A stretch of DNA of 64,000 nt from Cellvibrio sp. (GCA_016712405.1 JADJRD010000003.1:548501-612500); one strand, 5' to 3'; shown: positions 9,047-18,764, numbered from the stretch's first letter. A program made the numbers and translations. Notes: generated by a model from the letters alone, not told the origin.

Positions 9047-9934
9047 GTGATCAAACATCTCAAAGCAATACTAGTCACATTTTTATTTTCTATCACCACG
9101 GTGATGGTATTTTTTCCTATTCTTTTTTTAGCGGTTTTTAAATTACTGATTCCTTTAGCTCCGTTTCAAAAACAAATACACAGGGCTTTGGATTGGTGTG
9201 CGAGTCAGTGGATGTCGTTTAATAATTGGCAGCAGTCGGTGTTGTTGCCAACGAAAATTGATACACAAGGATTTGAAGATCTCTCTCTTGAGCAGTGGTA
9301 TTTGATGGTTGCCAATCATCAATCCTGGGTTGATATTCTGGTGATACTGCGGTTATTTAATGGTCGTATTCCCTACATCAAATTTTTCTTGAAGCAATCA
9401 CTTTTATATATTCCTTTTATGGGATTTTGTTTTTGGGCTTTGGATTTTCCCTTCATGCGACGATACAGTAAGGCGCAACTCGAAAAACATCCCGAATTAA
9501 AAGCTAAGGATATAGAGCGGACGCGAAAATCCTGTGAGGTCTTTCGCCACAACCCCGTAACCATTATTAATTTTATGGAAGGCACACGATTTACCCAGGC
9601 AAAACATAATCAACAGCAATCGGTTTATCGTTATTTGTTAACGCCCAAAGCGGGTGGTGTATCCTTTGCCTTATCAGCTATGAATGGACAGCTAAAACAA
9701 TTATTGGATGTGACGATTTTTTATCCGGAAAAAATTCCGACTTATTGGGAATATGCGGGTGGTGGAGTGAAAACAATTAAGTTACACCTAAGGCAATTAC
9801 CTATTACGACAGATTTAATTGGGGATTATTCTGCTGACGAAAAATATCGTCAGAATTTTCAAGCTTGGGTCAATCAGTTTTGGCAAGAAAAAGATCAGTG
9901 TTTACATGATTTTCATTTGGCAGCAAAAGAATAA
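9047..9934 (+). CDS. 1-acyl-sn-glycerol-3-phosphate acyltransferase family protein (YihG-like)
   Basis: Membrane-bound PlsC-type acyltransferase close to E. coli YihG. An N-terminal hydrophobic segment (about 6-32) precedes the HX4D motif in NHQSWVD near residue 93, a FPFMRR segment and the EGTR motif, then the PKAGG segment. YihG is an alternative lysophosphatidate acyltransferase in E. coli; substrate here is not shown. A GTG at 9047 with upstream GAG is preferred, because upstream codons run through a repeat-like sequence. The lpxL-like gene starts three bases after its stop. Confidence 0.85.
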   Translation: MIKHLKAILVTFLFSITTVMVFFPILFLAVFKLLIPLAPFQKQIHRALDWCASQWMSFNNWQQSVLLPTKIDTQGFEDLSLEQWYLMVANHQSWVDILVILRLFNGRIPYIKFFLKQSLLYIPFMGFCFWALDFPFMRRYSKAQLEKHPELKAKDIERTRKSCEVFRHNPVTIINFMEGTRFTQAKHNQQQSVYRYLLTPKAGGVSFALSAMNGQLKQLLDVTIFYPEKIPTYWEYAGGGVKTIKLHLRQLPITTDLIGDYSADEKYRQNFQAWVNQFWQEKDQCLHDFHLAAKE

Positions 9935-9937
9935 ATT

Positions 9938-10855
9938 ATGGTCTCCCCTCACTTTTCCTCTGCCTTATTCAAGCCGCGACATTGGCTCTCATGGATGGGG
10001 CTTTGCGTTTGGTATTTGTTGGCGCAATTACCTTACCCGATACAATTTTCATTGGCCAAAATTCTCAGTCCATTGCTTCGACTAAATAAAAAACGTATTC
10101 GTTATGCGCGAGTGAATTTGCGACTATGCTTTCCGCAAATGAGTGATTCGGAACGAGAAAAATTATTGCGTGATAATTTATTTTCAACAGCCATGGCTGT
10201 ATTTGAAACTGGTATTGCTTGGTTTTGGCCAAAGTGGCGGTTGCGGCGATTGTTTAGTATTCAGGGGCTGGAGTATGTAGAGCAAACTCAGCAGGAGGGG
10301 TGTGGTGCTTTGATTTTGGGCTTGCATTTCACCACGCTTGATATTGGTATGGCGATGTTAGGTCAACACGTTAGTTATGCTGGCATGTATAACACACATA
10401 AAAATCCCGTTATGGATTATTGGCAAAAAAAGAGACGTGAGACCTATTGTCGTGATGCAATGGCCTTCAGTCGGGATAATTTGCGCACTATGGTTTCTCA
10501 ATTGCGTAAATCCCGAATGGTTTGGTATACGCCTGACCGTGATTTAGGAAGGCGAAGTTCAGTGTTTGTTTCTTTTTTCGGTGTGCCTACGGCAACTGTG
10601 ACGGCAACTTCAGATTTTGCGCGAATTGGTAAGGCAAAAGTGATACCTTTTTCGTTAATCCGATTGCCAGGGTTAAAAGGTTATAGGTTAAGCCTTCATC
10701 CGCCGTTGAATGATTTTCCGTCGGAAAATGTCATGGTTGATGCTCGTCGAGTAAATGAATTTATGGAAAATGAAATCTTAAAGTGCCCTGAACAATATTT
10801 TTGGGCTCAGCCTCGATTTAAAACTCGTCCAGAAGGTGAAGCAAAGGTGTATTAA
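9938..10855 (+). CDS. lpxL: Lauroyl/myristoyl lipid A acyltransferase (LpxL/HtrB family)
   Basis: Inner-membrane acyltransferase that adds a secondary acyl chain to Kdo-lipid A. The HX4D motif is HFTTLD near residue 126; WYTPDRD, SVFVSFFGVPTAT and the C-terminal RFKTRPEGE are typical of LpxL/LpxM/LpxP. 305 residues, full length. It follows the YihG-like gene at three bases and was probably transcribed with it, giving a phospholipid/lipid A acyl-transfer pair. Which secondary acyl position it uses cannot be told. The stop overlaps the convergent gene below. Confidence 0.9.
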   Translation: MVSPHFSSALFKPRHWLSWMGLCVWYLLAQLPYPIQFSLAKILSPLLRLNKKRIRYARVNLRLCFPQMSDSEREKLLRDNLFSTAMAVFETGIAWFWPKWRLRRLFSIQGLEYVEQTQQEGCGALILGLHFTTLDIGMAMLGQHVSYAGMYNTHKNPVMDYWQKKRRETYCRDAMAFSRDNLRTMVSQLRKSRMVWYTPDRDLGRRSSVFVSFFGVPTATVTATSDFARIGKAKVIPFSLIRLPGLKGYRLSLHPPLNDFPSENVMVDARRVNEFMENEILKCPEQYFWAQPRFKTRPEGEAKVY

Positions 10856-11625
10856 TCATAAAGATTTTTGCGCTTCCATTGATCTTTGTCTGCGGGCTGT
10901 AATTTTTCCCATTCTTTATTAGGTAAGGTGGCTTCACTGGAGGTTTGCTCTTGCTCTGGAGCTCCTAATTTTTCCTCTAGTTTTTTAATTAGTGCATCTA
11001 GCTGCCCAATTTGCTTATCGAAACTGTTCGTGGTGTTTTCACCAATCATGGCTTTTTTTGCAAGACCATAATGATGGATTGCCAATTTGATTTTTCCGGC
11101 AGCTTGGGATTGTTTTGCATTAATCAGGTGTCCATCAATCGCCATATGCAAGACAAGGCGTTTAATTTGATCAACATAAGCCTCGGTTTGAACAGGGTTG
11201 ATGATGTTGAGTTGTCCTTGTTGAACAACATACTTCATCAATTCCTGTAGTAATTGACGCGCTTCTCGAATTTGTTGAGGGTTTTCCAATCTTGGTCGTG
11301 GCAATTTGGGCTGATTTTTTAATTCATTGAGCTGTGTAGTGTAGTGTGCCAGTTGATCAGTGTGTGTTTGATCTTTAGGTTCTAATCGGGTGAGTTGATC
11401 ACAACAATCTATTATTGAACGATAAAGGAGAGTCGTTAAATCATTGGATAAAAATCCTGATGGGAATCCTGTTGCTAAATCTCGAAAACTGTTACGTCTT
11501 GCTCGGAGGGCTGTCACTAATTGTTTGTGTCGAATGCGACGCTTCTCAATTGAGTGATTCAAAAAAGAATAGGCCGCCAAGGCAATCACTATGACCAATG
11601 CTAAGGCAGCGAGATAGGTATACAT
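10852..11625 (-). CDS. Membrane-anchored protein of unknown function
   Basis: I do not recognise a named family. From ATG 11625 it has one N-terminal membrane helix (about 3-18), then about 240 soluble, charged, largely helical residues with coiled-coil character and an acidic, Gln-rich C-terminus. The topology resembles small helical proteins tethered to the inner membrane. It converges on lpxL with a four-base overlap. The longer reading to 11733 is not favoured because it adds a non-signal-like extension. Confidence 0.65.
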   Translation of the reverse strand: MYTYLAALALVIVIALAAYSFLNHSIEKRRIRHKQLVTALRARRNSFRDLATGFPSGFLSNDLTTLLYRSIIDCCDQLTRLEPKDQTHTDQLAHYTTQLNELKNQPKLPRPRLENPQQIREARQLLQELMKYVVQQGQLNIINPVQTEAYVDQIKRLVLHMAIDGHLINAKQSQAAGKIKLAIHHYGLAKKAMIGENTTNSFDKQIGQLDALIKKLEEKLGAPEQEQTSSEATLPNKEWEKLQPADKDQWKRKNLYD

Positions 11626-11776
11626 TATTAAAGAGATTCCAGAATGAATGGAGTGGGTGCTGTTTTGAGTATAGCACTGAAAAAAATAACCACTGGACTG
11701 GGGCTTAACGGCTAAAAAGCTGATGCAATTCAATATGCTGCGTTAATTTGCAGTCATTAAAATTCCATAAAACTTG

Positions 11777-11805
11777 TTGACACTCCAGAAGGGCAACCAT
11801 AGAAT
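11777..11805 (+). promoter_or_regulatory. Sigma-70 promoter of the Glu/Gly tRNA cluster
   Basis: TTGACA at 11777-11782, exactly 17 bases, TAGAAT at 11800-11805, then a GC-rich GCGCCCC discriminator as in stringently controlled stable-RNA promoters. The tRNA-Glu begins 51 bases after the -10 box. Confidence 0.85.
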
Positions 11806-11855
11806 GCGCCCCACTTCTGACGAGACAGATTTTATGTCAATGTTGGGAGGTCCGG

Positions 11856-11931
11856 GTCCCCATCGTCTAGTGGCCTAGGACACTGCCCTTTCACGGCGGT
11901 AACAGGGGTTCGACTCCCCTTGGGGACGCCA
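11856..11931 (+). tRNA. tRNA-Glu (TTC), copy 1
   Basis: 76 bases with CCA. Anticodon TTC in a CTTTCAC loop; acceptor GTCCCCA/TGGGGAC with G at the discriminator position. First of an alternating Glu-Gly-Glu-Gly array. Confidence 0.95.
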
Positions 11932-11932
11932 A

Positions 11933-12008
<76 letters not shown>

Positions 12009-12055
12009 ATCGTTTTAGAAGTTTGATTTACTGCGTCAGCAGATTTTTGTCTTAT

Positions 12056-12131
12056 GTCCCCATCGTCTAGTGGCCTAGGACACTGCCCTTTCACGGCGGT
12101 AACAGGGGTTCGACTCCCCTTGGGGATACCA
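12056..12131 (+). tRNA. tRNA-Glu (TTC), copy 2
   Basis: Same body as copy 1, but the 3' acceptor end reads TGGGGAT-A-CCA instead of TGGGGAC-G-CCA, giving a G-U first pair and an A discriminator. Confidence 0.93.
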
Positions 12132-12138
12132 TATATAA

Positions 12139-12214
<76 letters not shown>

Positions 12215-12360
12215 ATCGTTACGTTACATTTCAACATTCTTCTTATGTAATTTATTGTTGATAATAAGTTCAATGGGTCGCCATTGTTTCTTTTTATTGG
12301 CAGTGAGTTATCAAGTGTTTATAGTCCCGTCTCCTGTTGTGGCATAGTTTTGGAGATCCC

Positions 12361-13296
12361 ATGGTTGCTGCCCTATCGATTCGCGACCTGCGTAAATCTT
12401 ATGCTAATCAATTTGAAGCCTTGAAAGGTATTTCATTGGATGTCAATCAGGGAGACTTCTTTGCTTTGCTTGGGCCTAATGGTGCAGGCAAATCTACTAC
12501 TATAGGTATCATTAGTTCGCTGGTTAGAAAAACATCAGGCACTATCAATATTTTTGATGTCGATATAGATCAACATTTTTCCGCCGCAAAAAAATTTTTA
12601 GGGGTAGTCCCGCAAGAATTTAATTTCAATTTATTTGAAAAAGTAGAGGATATTTTAATTCAACAAGCTGGCTACTATGGGTTGCCTGCAAAAGTAGCCA
12701 GGCCACGGGTTGAATACTATTTGGGTAAATTGGATTTATTGGATAAACGTCAAACACCGGCACGCATGCTGTCGGGCGGAATGAAGCGGCGTTTAATGAT
12801 TGCGCGTGCGCTGGTGCATCAACCCAAATTATTAATATTGGATGAGCCTACCGCTGGCGTTGATATTGAATTGCGTAGAGGGATGTGGGAATTTTTGCGT
12901 GAAATAAATGATGCAGGGACGACCATAATTTTGACTACGCATTATTTAGAAGAGGCGGAAAATCTGTGTCGACAAATTGCGATTATTGATCGTGGTGAAA
13001 TTATACAAAACACAAGCGTCAAACAATTATTACAACAATTGAATAAAGAAACCTTTATTTTTGATAGTGCATATTTTTCTCGGCTGCCTGATTTACCCGG
13101 ATTTACTTGTCGCCTAATTGACGATCATTCCATTGAAGTTGATGTTATTAAAGGCCAAAGCCTTAACCAAGTTTTTCAGTTATTAAATGAACAACAAATC
13201 ACCATTACCAGTATGCGAAATAAGTCCAATCGATTGGAAGAATTGTTTGTGTCTTTAGTGCAAGCTAACAAGCAAGGAATGCATCATGCCGTTTAA
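12361..13296 (+). CDS. ABC transporter ATP-binding protein (YadG-like)
   Basis: ABC-2 type ATPase. Walker A GPNGAGKS near residue 42, Q-loop VVPQEF, signature LSGGM, Walker B LLILDEPT and the switch histidine in TTHYLEEAE are all intact. About 311 residues from ATG 12361, which has GGAG eight bases upstream. It overlaps the permease gene by 11 bases, so the two form a half-transporter pair like E. coli YadGH. Substrate is unknown. Confidence 0.9.
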   Translation: MVAALSIRDLRKSYANQFEALKGISLDVNQGDFFALLGPNGAGKSTTIGIISSLVRKTSGTINIFDVDIDQHFSAAKKFLGVVPQEFNFNLFEKVEDILIQQAGYYGLPAKVARPRVEYYLGKLDLLDKRQTPARMLSGGMKRRLMIARALVHQPKLLILDEPTAGVDIELRRGMWEFLREINDAGTTIILTTHYLEEAENLCRQIAIIDRGEIIQNTSVKQLLQQLNKETFIFDSAYFSRLPDLPGFTCRLIDDHSIEVDVIKGQSLNQVFQLLNEQQITITSMRNKSNRLEELFVSLVQANKQGMHHAV

Positions 13297-14059
13297 CGAA
13301 CAGTGGATAGCCTTCAACACCATTTTGTTCAAAGAAATTCGTCGGTTTACCCGAATTTGGATTCAGACCTTGCTGCCACCGGCTATTACAATGGCACTTT
13401 ATTTTGTGATTTTTGGCCATTTAATTGGTCGACAAATAGGTAGCATGTCAGGATTTAGTTACAGTGAATTTGTGGCACCAGGTTTAATCATGATGGCTGT
13501 CATTACTAATGCTTATGCCAATGTTTCGTCCTCTTTTTTTAGTGCTAAATTTCAACGTAGTGTTGATGAAATTTTGGTATCACCCACACCTAATTATATT
13601 ATCGTATTGGGGTATGTGATGGGTGGTGTTGCGCGTGGGTTAACTGTAGGTTTAATTGTTACCTTATTGGCATTGACTTTTACCAAGCTGAGCGTGTCGC
13701 ATGGCTTTATTACTTTTTCGGTCATTTTTTTAACCGCTACTTTGTTTTCTCTTGCGGGTTTCATTAATTCAGTTTATGCCAAATCTTTTGATGATATTTC
13801 GATTATCCCTACCTTTGTATTGACGCCTCTCACTTATTTGGGTGGAGTTTTTTATTCCATTAATCTGTTGCCTGATTTTTGGCAAGGCGTTTCATTATTG
13901 AACCCTATCTTGCATATGGTGAATGCATTCCGGTATGGTATTTTGGGTGTAACCGATACGAGTTTGACACTGGCTTTTGCTAGCCTATTGATTGGCGTGG
14001 CGATTTTATTTTGGTTGAGTTTGGTTGTGGTAGAAAAGGCCAAAGGTTTGCGGAGTTAA
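13286..14059 (+). CDS. ABC-2 type permease (YadH-like)
   Basis: 257 residues with six hydrophobic segments and the ABC-2 signature region near residues 175-215 (LTPLTYLGGVFYS, LNPILHMVNAFRYG). It pairs with the overlapping upstream ATPase, and queF follows after seven bases. E. coli YadGH has no firmly assigned substrate; none can be read here. Confidence 0.9.
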   Translation: MPFNEQWIAFNTILFKEIRRFTRIWIQTLLPPAITMALYFVIFGHLIGRQIGSMSGFSYSEFVAPGLIMMAVITNAYANVSSSFFSAKFQRSVDEILVSPTPNYIIVLGYVMGGVARGLTVGLIVTLLALTFTKLSVSHGFITFSVIFLTATLFSLAGFINSVYAKSFDDISIIPTFVLTPLTYLGGVFYSINLLPDFWQGVSLLNPILHMVNAFRYGILGVTDTSLTLAFASLLIGVAILFWLSLVVVEKAKGLRS

Positions 14060-14066
14060 TTCACTG

Positions 14067-14900
14067 ATGAATAAGAATGAAAATCCACTGGGGCAAGCGA
14101 TAGAGTATCCATCGTATTATTCACCCGAATTACTTTTTCCTATTGATCGAAAAACTTCACGCGCTTTACTGGGTGTGGGGAGTTTGGCTTTTTCAGGTGT
14201 GGATATCTGGACGGCTTATGAAATCTCTTGGTTGAATACCAAAGGCAAGCCAGTAGTCGCTGTAGGTGAATTCAGTTTTCCCTGTCATAGTGAATTTATG
14301 GTTGAATCAAAATCGTTTAAGTTGTATCTCAATTCATTTAATCAAACACGATTTTCGTCAATTAATGAAGTGAAACTGCGTTTTGAAGAAGATTTATCCG
14401 AGTTAGTAAAAGCTAGCGTTGTGGTTGATTTGTATTCATTAAATGAAATTTCTGAAAATCCTTTTAGCTTGAATAAAATTGATTCGTTAAAAGGGGTTTG
14501 TTTAGATGACATTGATTTGGATGTTTCACAATATCATCCAGCACCGGAATTTTTGGTCAGTGATCAATCTGAAGTGGTTGTAGAAACGTTATACAGTCAT
14601 TTATTAAAAACAAATTGTCCTGTAACAGGGCAGCCGGACTGGGCAACTTTAGTGATCGAATACTCAGGAAGAAAAATAAATCACGACAATTTATTGGCCT
14701 ATATTATTTCATTTCGTGAGCATCAAGATTTTCATGAGCATTGCGTTGAGCGGATTTTTTGTGATATCCAGGCAAGATGTAAACCACAAGCATTAACTGT
14801 TTATGCACGCTATACCCGTCGAGGCGGTTTGGATATCAATCCTTATCGTTCGACGGATAATACTTATAAGGTGAAGACAGGTCGTTTAATACGGCAGTAA
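14067..14900 (+). CDS. queF: NADPH-dependent 7-cyano-7-deazaguanine reductase QueF
   Basis: Reduces preQ0 to preQ1 in queuosine synthesis. Long (bimodular) form of 277 residues. The N-terminal module carries the ESKSFKLYLNS motif at about 80-90; the C-terminal module has the catalytic Cys184 and Asp191 in NCPVTGQPDW and the HEHCVERIF glutamate. Full length. It starts seven bases after the ABC permease and probably shares its transcript. Confidence 0.96.
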   Translation: MNKNENPLGQAIEYPSYYSPELLFPIDRKTSRALLGVGSLAFSGVDIWTAYEISWLNTKGKPVVAVGEFSFPCHSEFMVESKSFKLYLNSFNQTRFSSINEVKLRFEEDLSELVKASVVVDLYSLNEISENPFSLNKIDSLKGVCLDDIDLDVSQYHPAPEFLVSDQSEVVVETLYSHLLKTNCPVTGQPDWATLVIEYSGRKINHDNLLAYIISFREHQDFHEHCVERIFCDIQARCKPQALTVYARYTRRGGLDINPYRSTDNTYKVKTGRLIRQ

Positions 14901-14925
14901 TATGGGCTGTTCTCCTGGTGCAGCC

Positions 14926-16353
14926 TTATACGATGACCTTGTCTTTTAATCGAGCGGTCGCTTTTTCCATGGCTTCAATTAAACGTTGTTTATCGTAATT
15001 TTTAACTTTATCCAGATCAAGATACATAGAAAACCCGTCGGCTCTATCTTCAAAATAACTTTGGTTTTTCCCCATTTCTTTTCGCAAGTCTGCAACTTGA
15101 TAAACTTTAACGGGTAAAGAAAATCCTTTAACAGTTATCTCTCCTTTGTCGCGGCACATAACAGTATCTTTTACTAATGACCAGGTTTCATGTGAAATTA
15201 AAATTTCGTCAGGTTCTGCAGCAGTTTCGAGTCGGCTAGCCAAGTTTACTTGAGTGCCGAGAACGGTATAGTCTAAATGATTTGCAGTTCCGAACGTGCC
15301 CACAGTGCAATAACCGGTATTGATTCCCATACGAATTTGTAATGGCTTCTTAATCCCTTGGCTAAACCACTCTTGTTGGAGAGATTTAATTCTTTTTTTC
15401 ATGGCGATTGCCATAGCAACACAAGCGGTCGCATCTTCCTTAACTCCACGACTACCCGCATCGCCAAATAATACCATCATGCCATCACCCATAAACTTGT
15501 CTATGGTTCCACCATAATGACCGACAATTTTTGACATCTCGGTTAAATATTTGTTGAGTAATTCAGTTAAAGTTTCTGCTTCCATTTCTTCTGCAAGTTG
15601 ACTGAAATCTTTAATATCGGAAAAGAAAATACTGATTCGTTTACGTTCAGCCTGTAAATTTTTGTCGTCACCCCGATTGATGGCTTGCCATACGCTGGGG
15701 GGCAAATAGCGAGAAAGTTTATAAGCGCGGATTTTGTGCCATTTCTGTTCGTTTTCTAGTTTTTGTTGTTGCATTACGAGGCGATGAAAACGTTGATGCA
15801 TGTATACGGCATAAGCTAAAAAATAGGTGGCCACACCAATCAAGCTGGCTGCGCTAATTTGAATGGTGCCTGATAGTACTAATTGAGGTCGATGAATAAC
15901 CAAGCTTAATAAAATGCCTACAGCAAAGGCTGTGTTATCTTCCATTAATTTACGTACCCCACCACTGATGAGTGCGTTAAATTGAATCATGGTTAAAAAC
16001 ATGATGCAGGGTAAAATACTGAAATTAATTAGACCAAGCACTAATCCGATCAGTGCGGCATCCAAATAAGTTAACCAACGGGCGACTTTCAGAATTTTTT
16101 CGGGAGCCCATTTTCGAGTGAGGTGATAAGTGGCATAGGCATACAACAATAGAAACAGCATGATTAATGCAAATAGAATGTTGGGTTTTTCCCAATCAAA
16201 AAATGAGGCCAAGGTTCCAGCAGCAGCGAAACACATTAGTGCTCGAAAGTAATATTGTTGTGCCGGGCTTTCAGTATGTAAAGGTGCGGAATGGGATGTA
16301 TCGGGTGAGATACCTTCGTCTGGAATGCTGTGTTTTTTTTGTGGTCTGCTCAT
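14926..16353 (-). CDS. Class III adenylate cyclase with MASE2 membrane domain (CyaB-like)
   Basis: 475 residues. About 30-210 is a six-helix MASE2-type sensor; about 235-405 is a class III cyclase catalytic domain. The metal aspartates are in FFSDIKDFS and KFMGDGMMVLFG; the TIDK lysine and VLGTQVNLASRLE segment provide base recognition and transition-state residues. The same order occurs in Pseudomonas aeruginosa CyaB, which makes cAMP for Vfr-controlled virulence and surface genes. The start ATG at 16353 has AAGG upstream. Cyclase specificity (ATP rather than GTP) is inferred from family. Confidence 0.9.
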   Translation of the reverse strand: MSRPQKKHSIPDEGISPDTSHSAPLHTESPAQQYYFRALMCFAAAGTLASFFDWEKPNILFALIMLFLLLYAYATYHLTRKWAPEKILKVARWLTYLDAALIGLVLGLINFSILPCIMFLTMIQFNALISGGVRKLMEDNTAFAVGILLSLVIHRPQLVLSGTIQISAASLIGVATYFLAYAVYMHQRFHRLVMQQQKLENEQKWHKIRAYKLSRYLPPSVWQAINRGDDKNLQAERKRISIFFSDIKDFSQLAEEMEAETLTELLNKYLTEMSKIVGHYGGTIDKFMGDGMMVLFGDAGSRGVKEDATACVAMAIAMKKRIKSLQQEWFSQGIKKPLQIRMGINTGYCTVGTFGTANHLDYTVLGTQVNLASRLETAAEPDEILISHETWSLVKDTVMCRDKGEITVKGFSLPVKVYQVADLRKEMGKNQSYFEDRADGFSMYLDLDKVKNYDKQRLIEAMEKATARLKDKVIV

Positions 16354-16521
16354 AGAGAACCTTTTATGGGGTGAACATTCGAAATTCCTTATTGGGACAG
16401 TCCTGTTTTAAATGGTGATTCAGCATATCTAACTCTACTGTAAATTGTGATGAAAGACTACATGCATCACGAATAATATGGAGCGTATAGATAAATCAAT
16501 AGTTGATAAAAAATGCTTAAG

Positions 16522-17772
16522 CTATTTCATTTTTAGCGCAAGATACCGTTCCTCAAGTTCAGCATATTGTTTTTGTAAGGTTGCAATGGTTTGTTGATCT
16601 TGAGTGTTGGGTGTTACTGCGCTTGATGTTTCTATTTTGGGTTCTCTAGCTGTTGTGTTTTGTAGCTGTTCTTTTAATCGTGTATTTTCCAGCTCCAGAG
16701 ACTCCAAATTGGCTAATAAATCGCAGCTTTCCAGTGTGAAATTGTGCAGAGTATTTTTAATTTGAGAATTTTCTTCCCCCAGCTTTTGTCCGTCATCAAT
16801 CAGTTGTTCTTGGGCGGCAAGTCGTTCATTAGCTTGATTCAATTCTTCTTCGAGTAACTGAACACAAGTATCAGATTCTTGCACAAAGCGTATTTGCCTT
16901 TGCAGTTGCTGTTCTAGTTCATGAATGATCATGGCTTTTTGTTCGTCAGATGTCGCTTCTTCCAATTTTCGTTGTAAATTATTAATGACTCGATATTGAT
17001 CTGCCGCAACATTGCGTAATTTCATAATTTCTTCAGCAGCTCTCGGATCTTGACGAATAATATTGATTGTTTTTTTGTCGGGATCACTGGCAAAAGAGGA
17101 TGTGTTTTTTATGGATTGAGAGAAGTCCGCAAAGTTACCCTGATAATTCTGCAGCATAATTTGATAGGCTTCAGGATCTGCCATTTGATCTGACATGGCG
17201 AGTAATTGGGCATGATAATTTTCAGACTTGTTTTGTGCTGCGTTCCATTGAGCCTCTAGGTCAAAAAAAAGTTTCTTAAATTTCTCAAGGTTTTCTACAC
17301 GCTTTTTATAGGTTTCCAGTTCTTCATTAGGGTTACTGTCTGGAGATGTTTGTAAAAGAGGTTCAAGTGTTTGATTAAATATACTCCAGTATTTATCGGT
17401 ACCTGGATCTTCTGTTGTGCTCAGTTCCTCCGCGCGCAAAAATGCATATCTAAGCGCTAATACGCGTTGTTCTAAGGTGCTTTCTATAGGTTGGGATGAC
17501 GAAATATCGCCAGCGGGTGCTGAAGCTTGAAAACGAAATTGAGTCGACTCCAACTGTTGATTAATATGAAACTTATATCCCTTTTCAGTGATTGGTTTGA
17601 TAGGAGTGCTGGATACGCTGCGGACCTCCTTGATCAAATCGAGTAATTTTTTTTGCTGGCGTTCAACTAATTTCTTTTGTTTTCGGGAATAAAGAAAAAG
17701 CACCAACATACCAATCACTAATAGAAGGTATAATTCGGCCGCTATTATCAATAATGTATTGGAAACTAGCAT
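16522..17772 (-). CDS. Membrane-anchored coiled-coil protein of unknown function
   Basis: 416 residues with one N-terminal membrane helix (about 5-28), a basic stop-transfer segment, then a cytoplasmic portion dominated by predicted coiled coils (about 120-190, 235-360 and 385-416), rich in Glu, Gln and Leu. No catalytic motif was seen. The architecture suggests a scaffold or structural role, which is inference. It is divergent from the nitroreductase gene and upstream of the cyclase on the same strand, 168 bases apart. Confidence 0.7.
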   Translation of the reverse strand: MLVSNTLLIIAAELYLLLVIGMLVLFLYSRKQKKLVERQQKKLLDLIKEVRSVSSTPIKPITEKGYKFHINQQLESTQFRFQASAPAGDISSSQPIESTLEQRVLALRYAFLRAEELSTTEDPGTDKYWSIFNQTLEPLLQTSPDSNPNEELETYKKRVENLEKFKKLFFDLEAQWNAAQNKSENYHAQLLAMSDQMADPEAYQIMLQNYQGNFADFSQSIKNTSSFASDPDKKTINIIRQDPRAAEEIMKLRNVAADQYRVINNLQRKLEEATSDEQKAMIIHELEQQLQRQIRFVQESDTCVQLLEEELNQANERLAAQEQLIDDGQKLGEENSQIKNTLHNFTLESCDLLANLESLELENTRLKEQLQNTTAREPKIETSSAVTPNTQDQQTIATLQKQYAELEERYLALKMK

Positions 17773-17855
17773 TCAGGAGGGGATCCCAGCAAAAACTTAC
17801 CGAAAGTATGGTATAGGATTGCGAGTATCACCAGTTTCCACCGGAGAGATGACAG

Positions 17856-18413
17856 ATGAACCTGGTAGATGTTTTGCAAAAACGACAATCTGTTGGAAGG
17901 TTGCAAGCTCCAGCACCGGATCAGGCTCAATGTGAGGCTTTGATTCTGGCTGCGATTAGGGCTGCCGACCATGGAAATTTAACGCCATGGCGCTTTTTAT
18001 TGATTCAAGATCAGGGTCTTGTCACTTTGGGAGATGTGTTTTTAGAAGCGGCGAAAATTACCAAGTCTAGCCTGACTGGAGCTGAGGAAGAGCGACTATT
18101 AACTATGCCACGGCGTGCGCCACTTATTCTTATCGTAATAGCAAGAATTCAGGAGCATCCCAAAATTCCTCAACATGAACAACTTTATTCTGCCGCTGCG
18201 GCTGCGCAAAACATTCTGAATGCGGCCTATGCCATGGGGTTTGGTGCAATTTGGCGCACGGGAGAAATGGCTTCTCATCCTCATGTTGCTAATAGATTGG
18301 GCTTGACACTCAATGAGCAAATTATCGGCTTTTTGTATATAGGAACACCAGTTCAGCCTTTAGGTGAAGCCAAGATAAAACCTGCCACGGATTTTTTAAC
18401 CTATTGGGCTTAA
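17856..18413 (+). CDS. Nitroreductase family protein (YdjA-like)
   Basis: 185-residue FMN-dependent nitroreductase. RQSVGRL near residue 9 is the usual N-terminal R-S-x-R/G-x-F/L FMN phosphate site; AAIRAADHGNLTPWRFLLI and AAAAAQNILNAAYAMGFGAIWRTG match the minimal-length YdjA subgroup. ATG 17856 follows GGAGAG. The physiological substrate is not evident. Divergent from the coiled-coil gene. Confidence 0.9.
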   Translation: MNLVDVLQKRQSVGRLQAPAPDQAQCEALILAAIRAADHGNLTPWRFLLIQDQGLVTLGDVFLEAAKITKSSLTGAEEERLLTMPRRAPLILIVIARIQEHPKIPQHEQLYSAAAAAQNILNAAYAMGFGAIWRTGEMASHPHVANRLGLTLNEQIIGFLYIGTPVQPLGEAKIKPATDFLTYWA

Positions 18414-18418
18414 TCGCG

Positions 18419-18447
18419 TTGCGTTAACACTATGCCTTGTGTAAATT
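18419..18447 (+). promoter_or_regulatory. Possible sigma-70 promoter of tRNA-Ser
   Basis: TTGCGT, 17 bases, TAAATT, then AGCGCCCC discriminator. Boxes are weaker than those of the other tRNA promoters, but spacing and the GC-rich discriminator agree. Confidence 0.5.
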
Positions 18448-18483
18448 AGCGCCCCTTCGCAAGGGGATGTGGATTTCGTTTCT

Positions 18484-18571
18484 GGTGAGATGTCCGAGTG
18501 GCCGAAGGAGCACGCCTGGAAAGTGTGTATACCGCAAGGTATCGAGGGTTCGACTCCCTCTCTCACCGCCA
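18484..18571 (+). tRNA. tRNA-Ser (GGA)
   Basis: 88-base class II tRNA with long variable arm and CCA. Anticodon GGA in CTGGAAA loop; acceptor GGTGAGA/TCTCACC. Confidence 0.95.
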
Positions 18572-18646
18572 ATTTATTAAAGTGACCTGTCGTCTAATTT
18601 ACTGATTTTTAAGTGACAAACTCCAAAAAACTCAGTGAACTTTTGC

Positions 18647-18675
18647 TTGACGCTCCAAGGTCGGGTCAATAGAAT
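18647..18675 (+). promoter_or_regulatory. Sigma-70 promoter of tRNA-Arg
   Basis: TTGACG at 18647-18652, 17 bases, TAGAAT at 18670-18675, GCGCGCC discriminator. The CTCCA bases after the -35 box and the TAGAATGCGC segment are shared with the Glu/Gly promoter. Confidence 0.85.
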
Positions 18676-18687
18676 GCGCGCCTCTAC

Positions 18688-18764
18688 GCACTCATAGCTC
18701 AGCTGGATAGAGTACTCGGCTACGAACCGAGCGGTCGGAGGTTCGAATCCTCCTGAGTGCGCCA
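18688..18764 (+). tRNA. tRNA-Arg (ACG)
   Basis: 77 bases with CCA. Anticodon ACG between CTCGGCT and AACCGAG; acceptor GCACTCA/TGAGTGC. A34 is expected to be edited to inosine by TadA. Confidence 0.95.
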
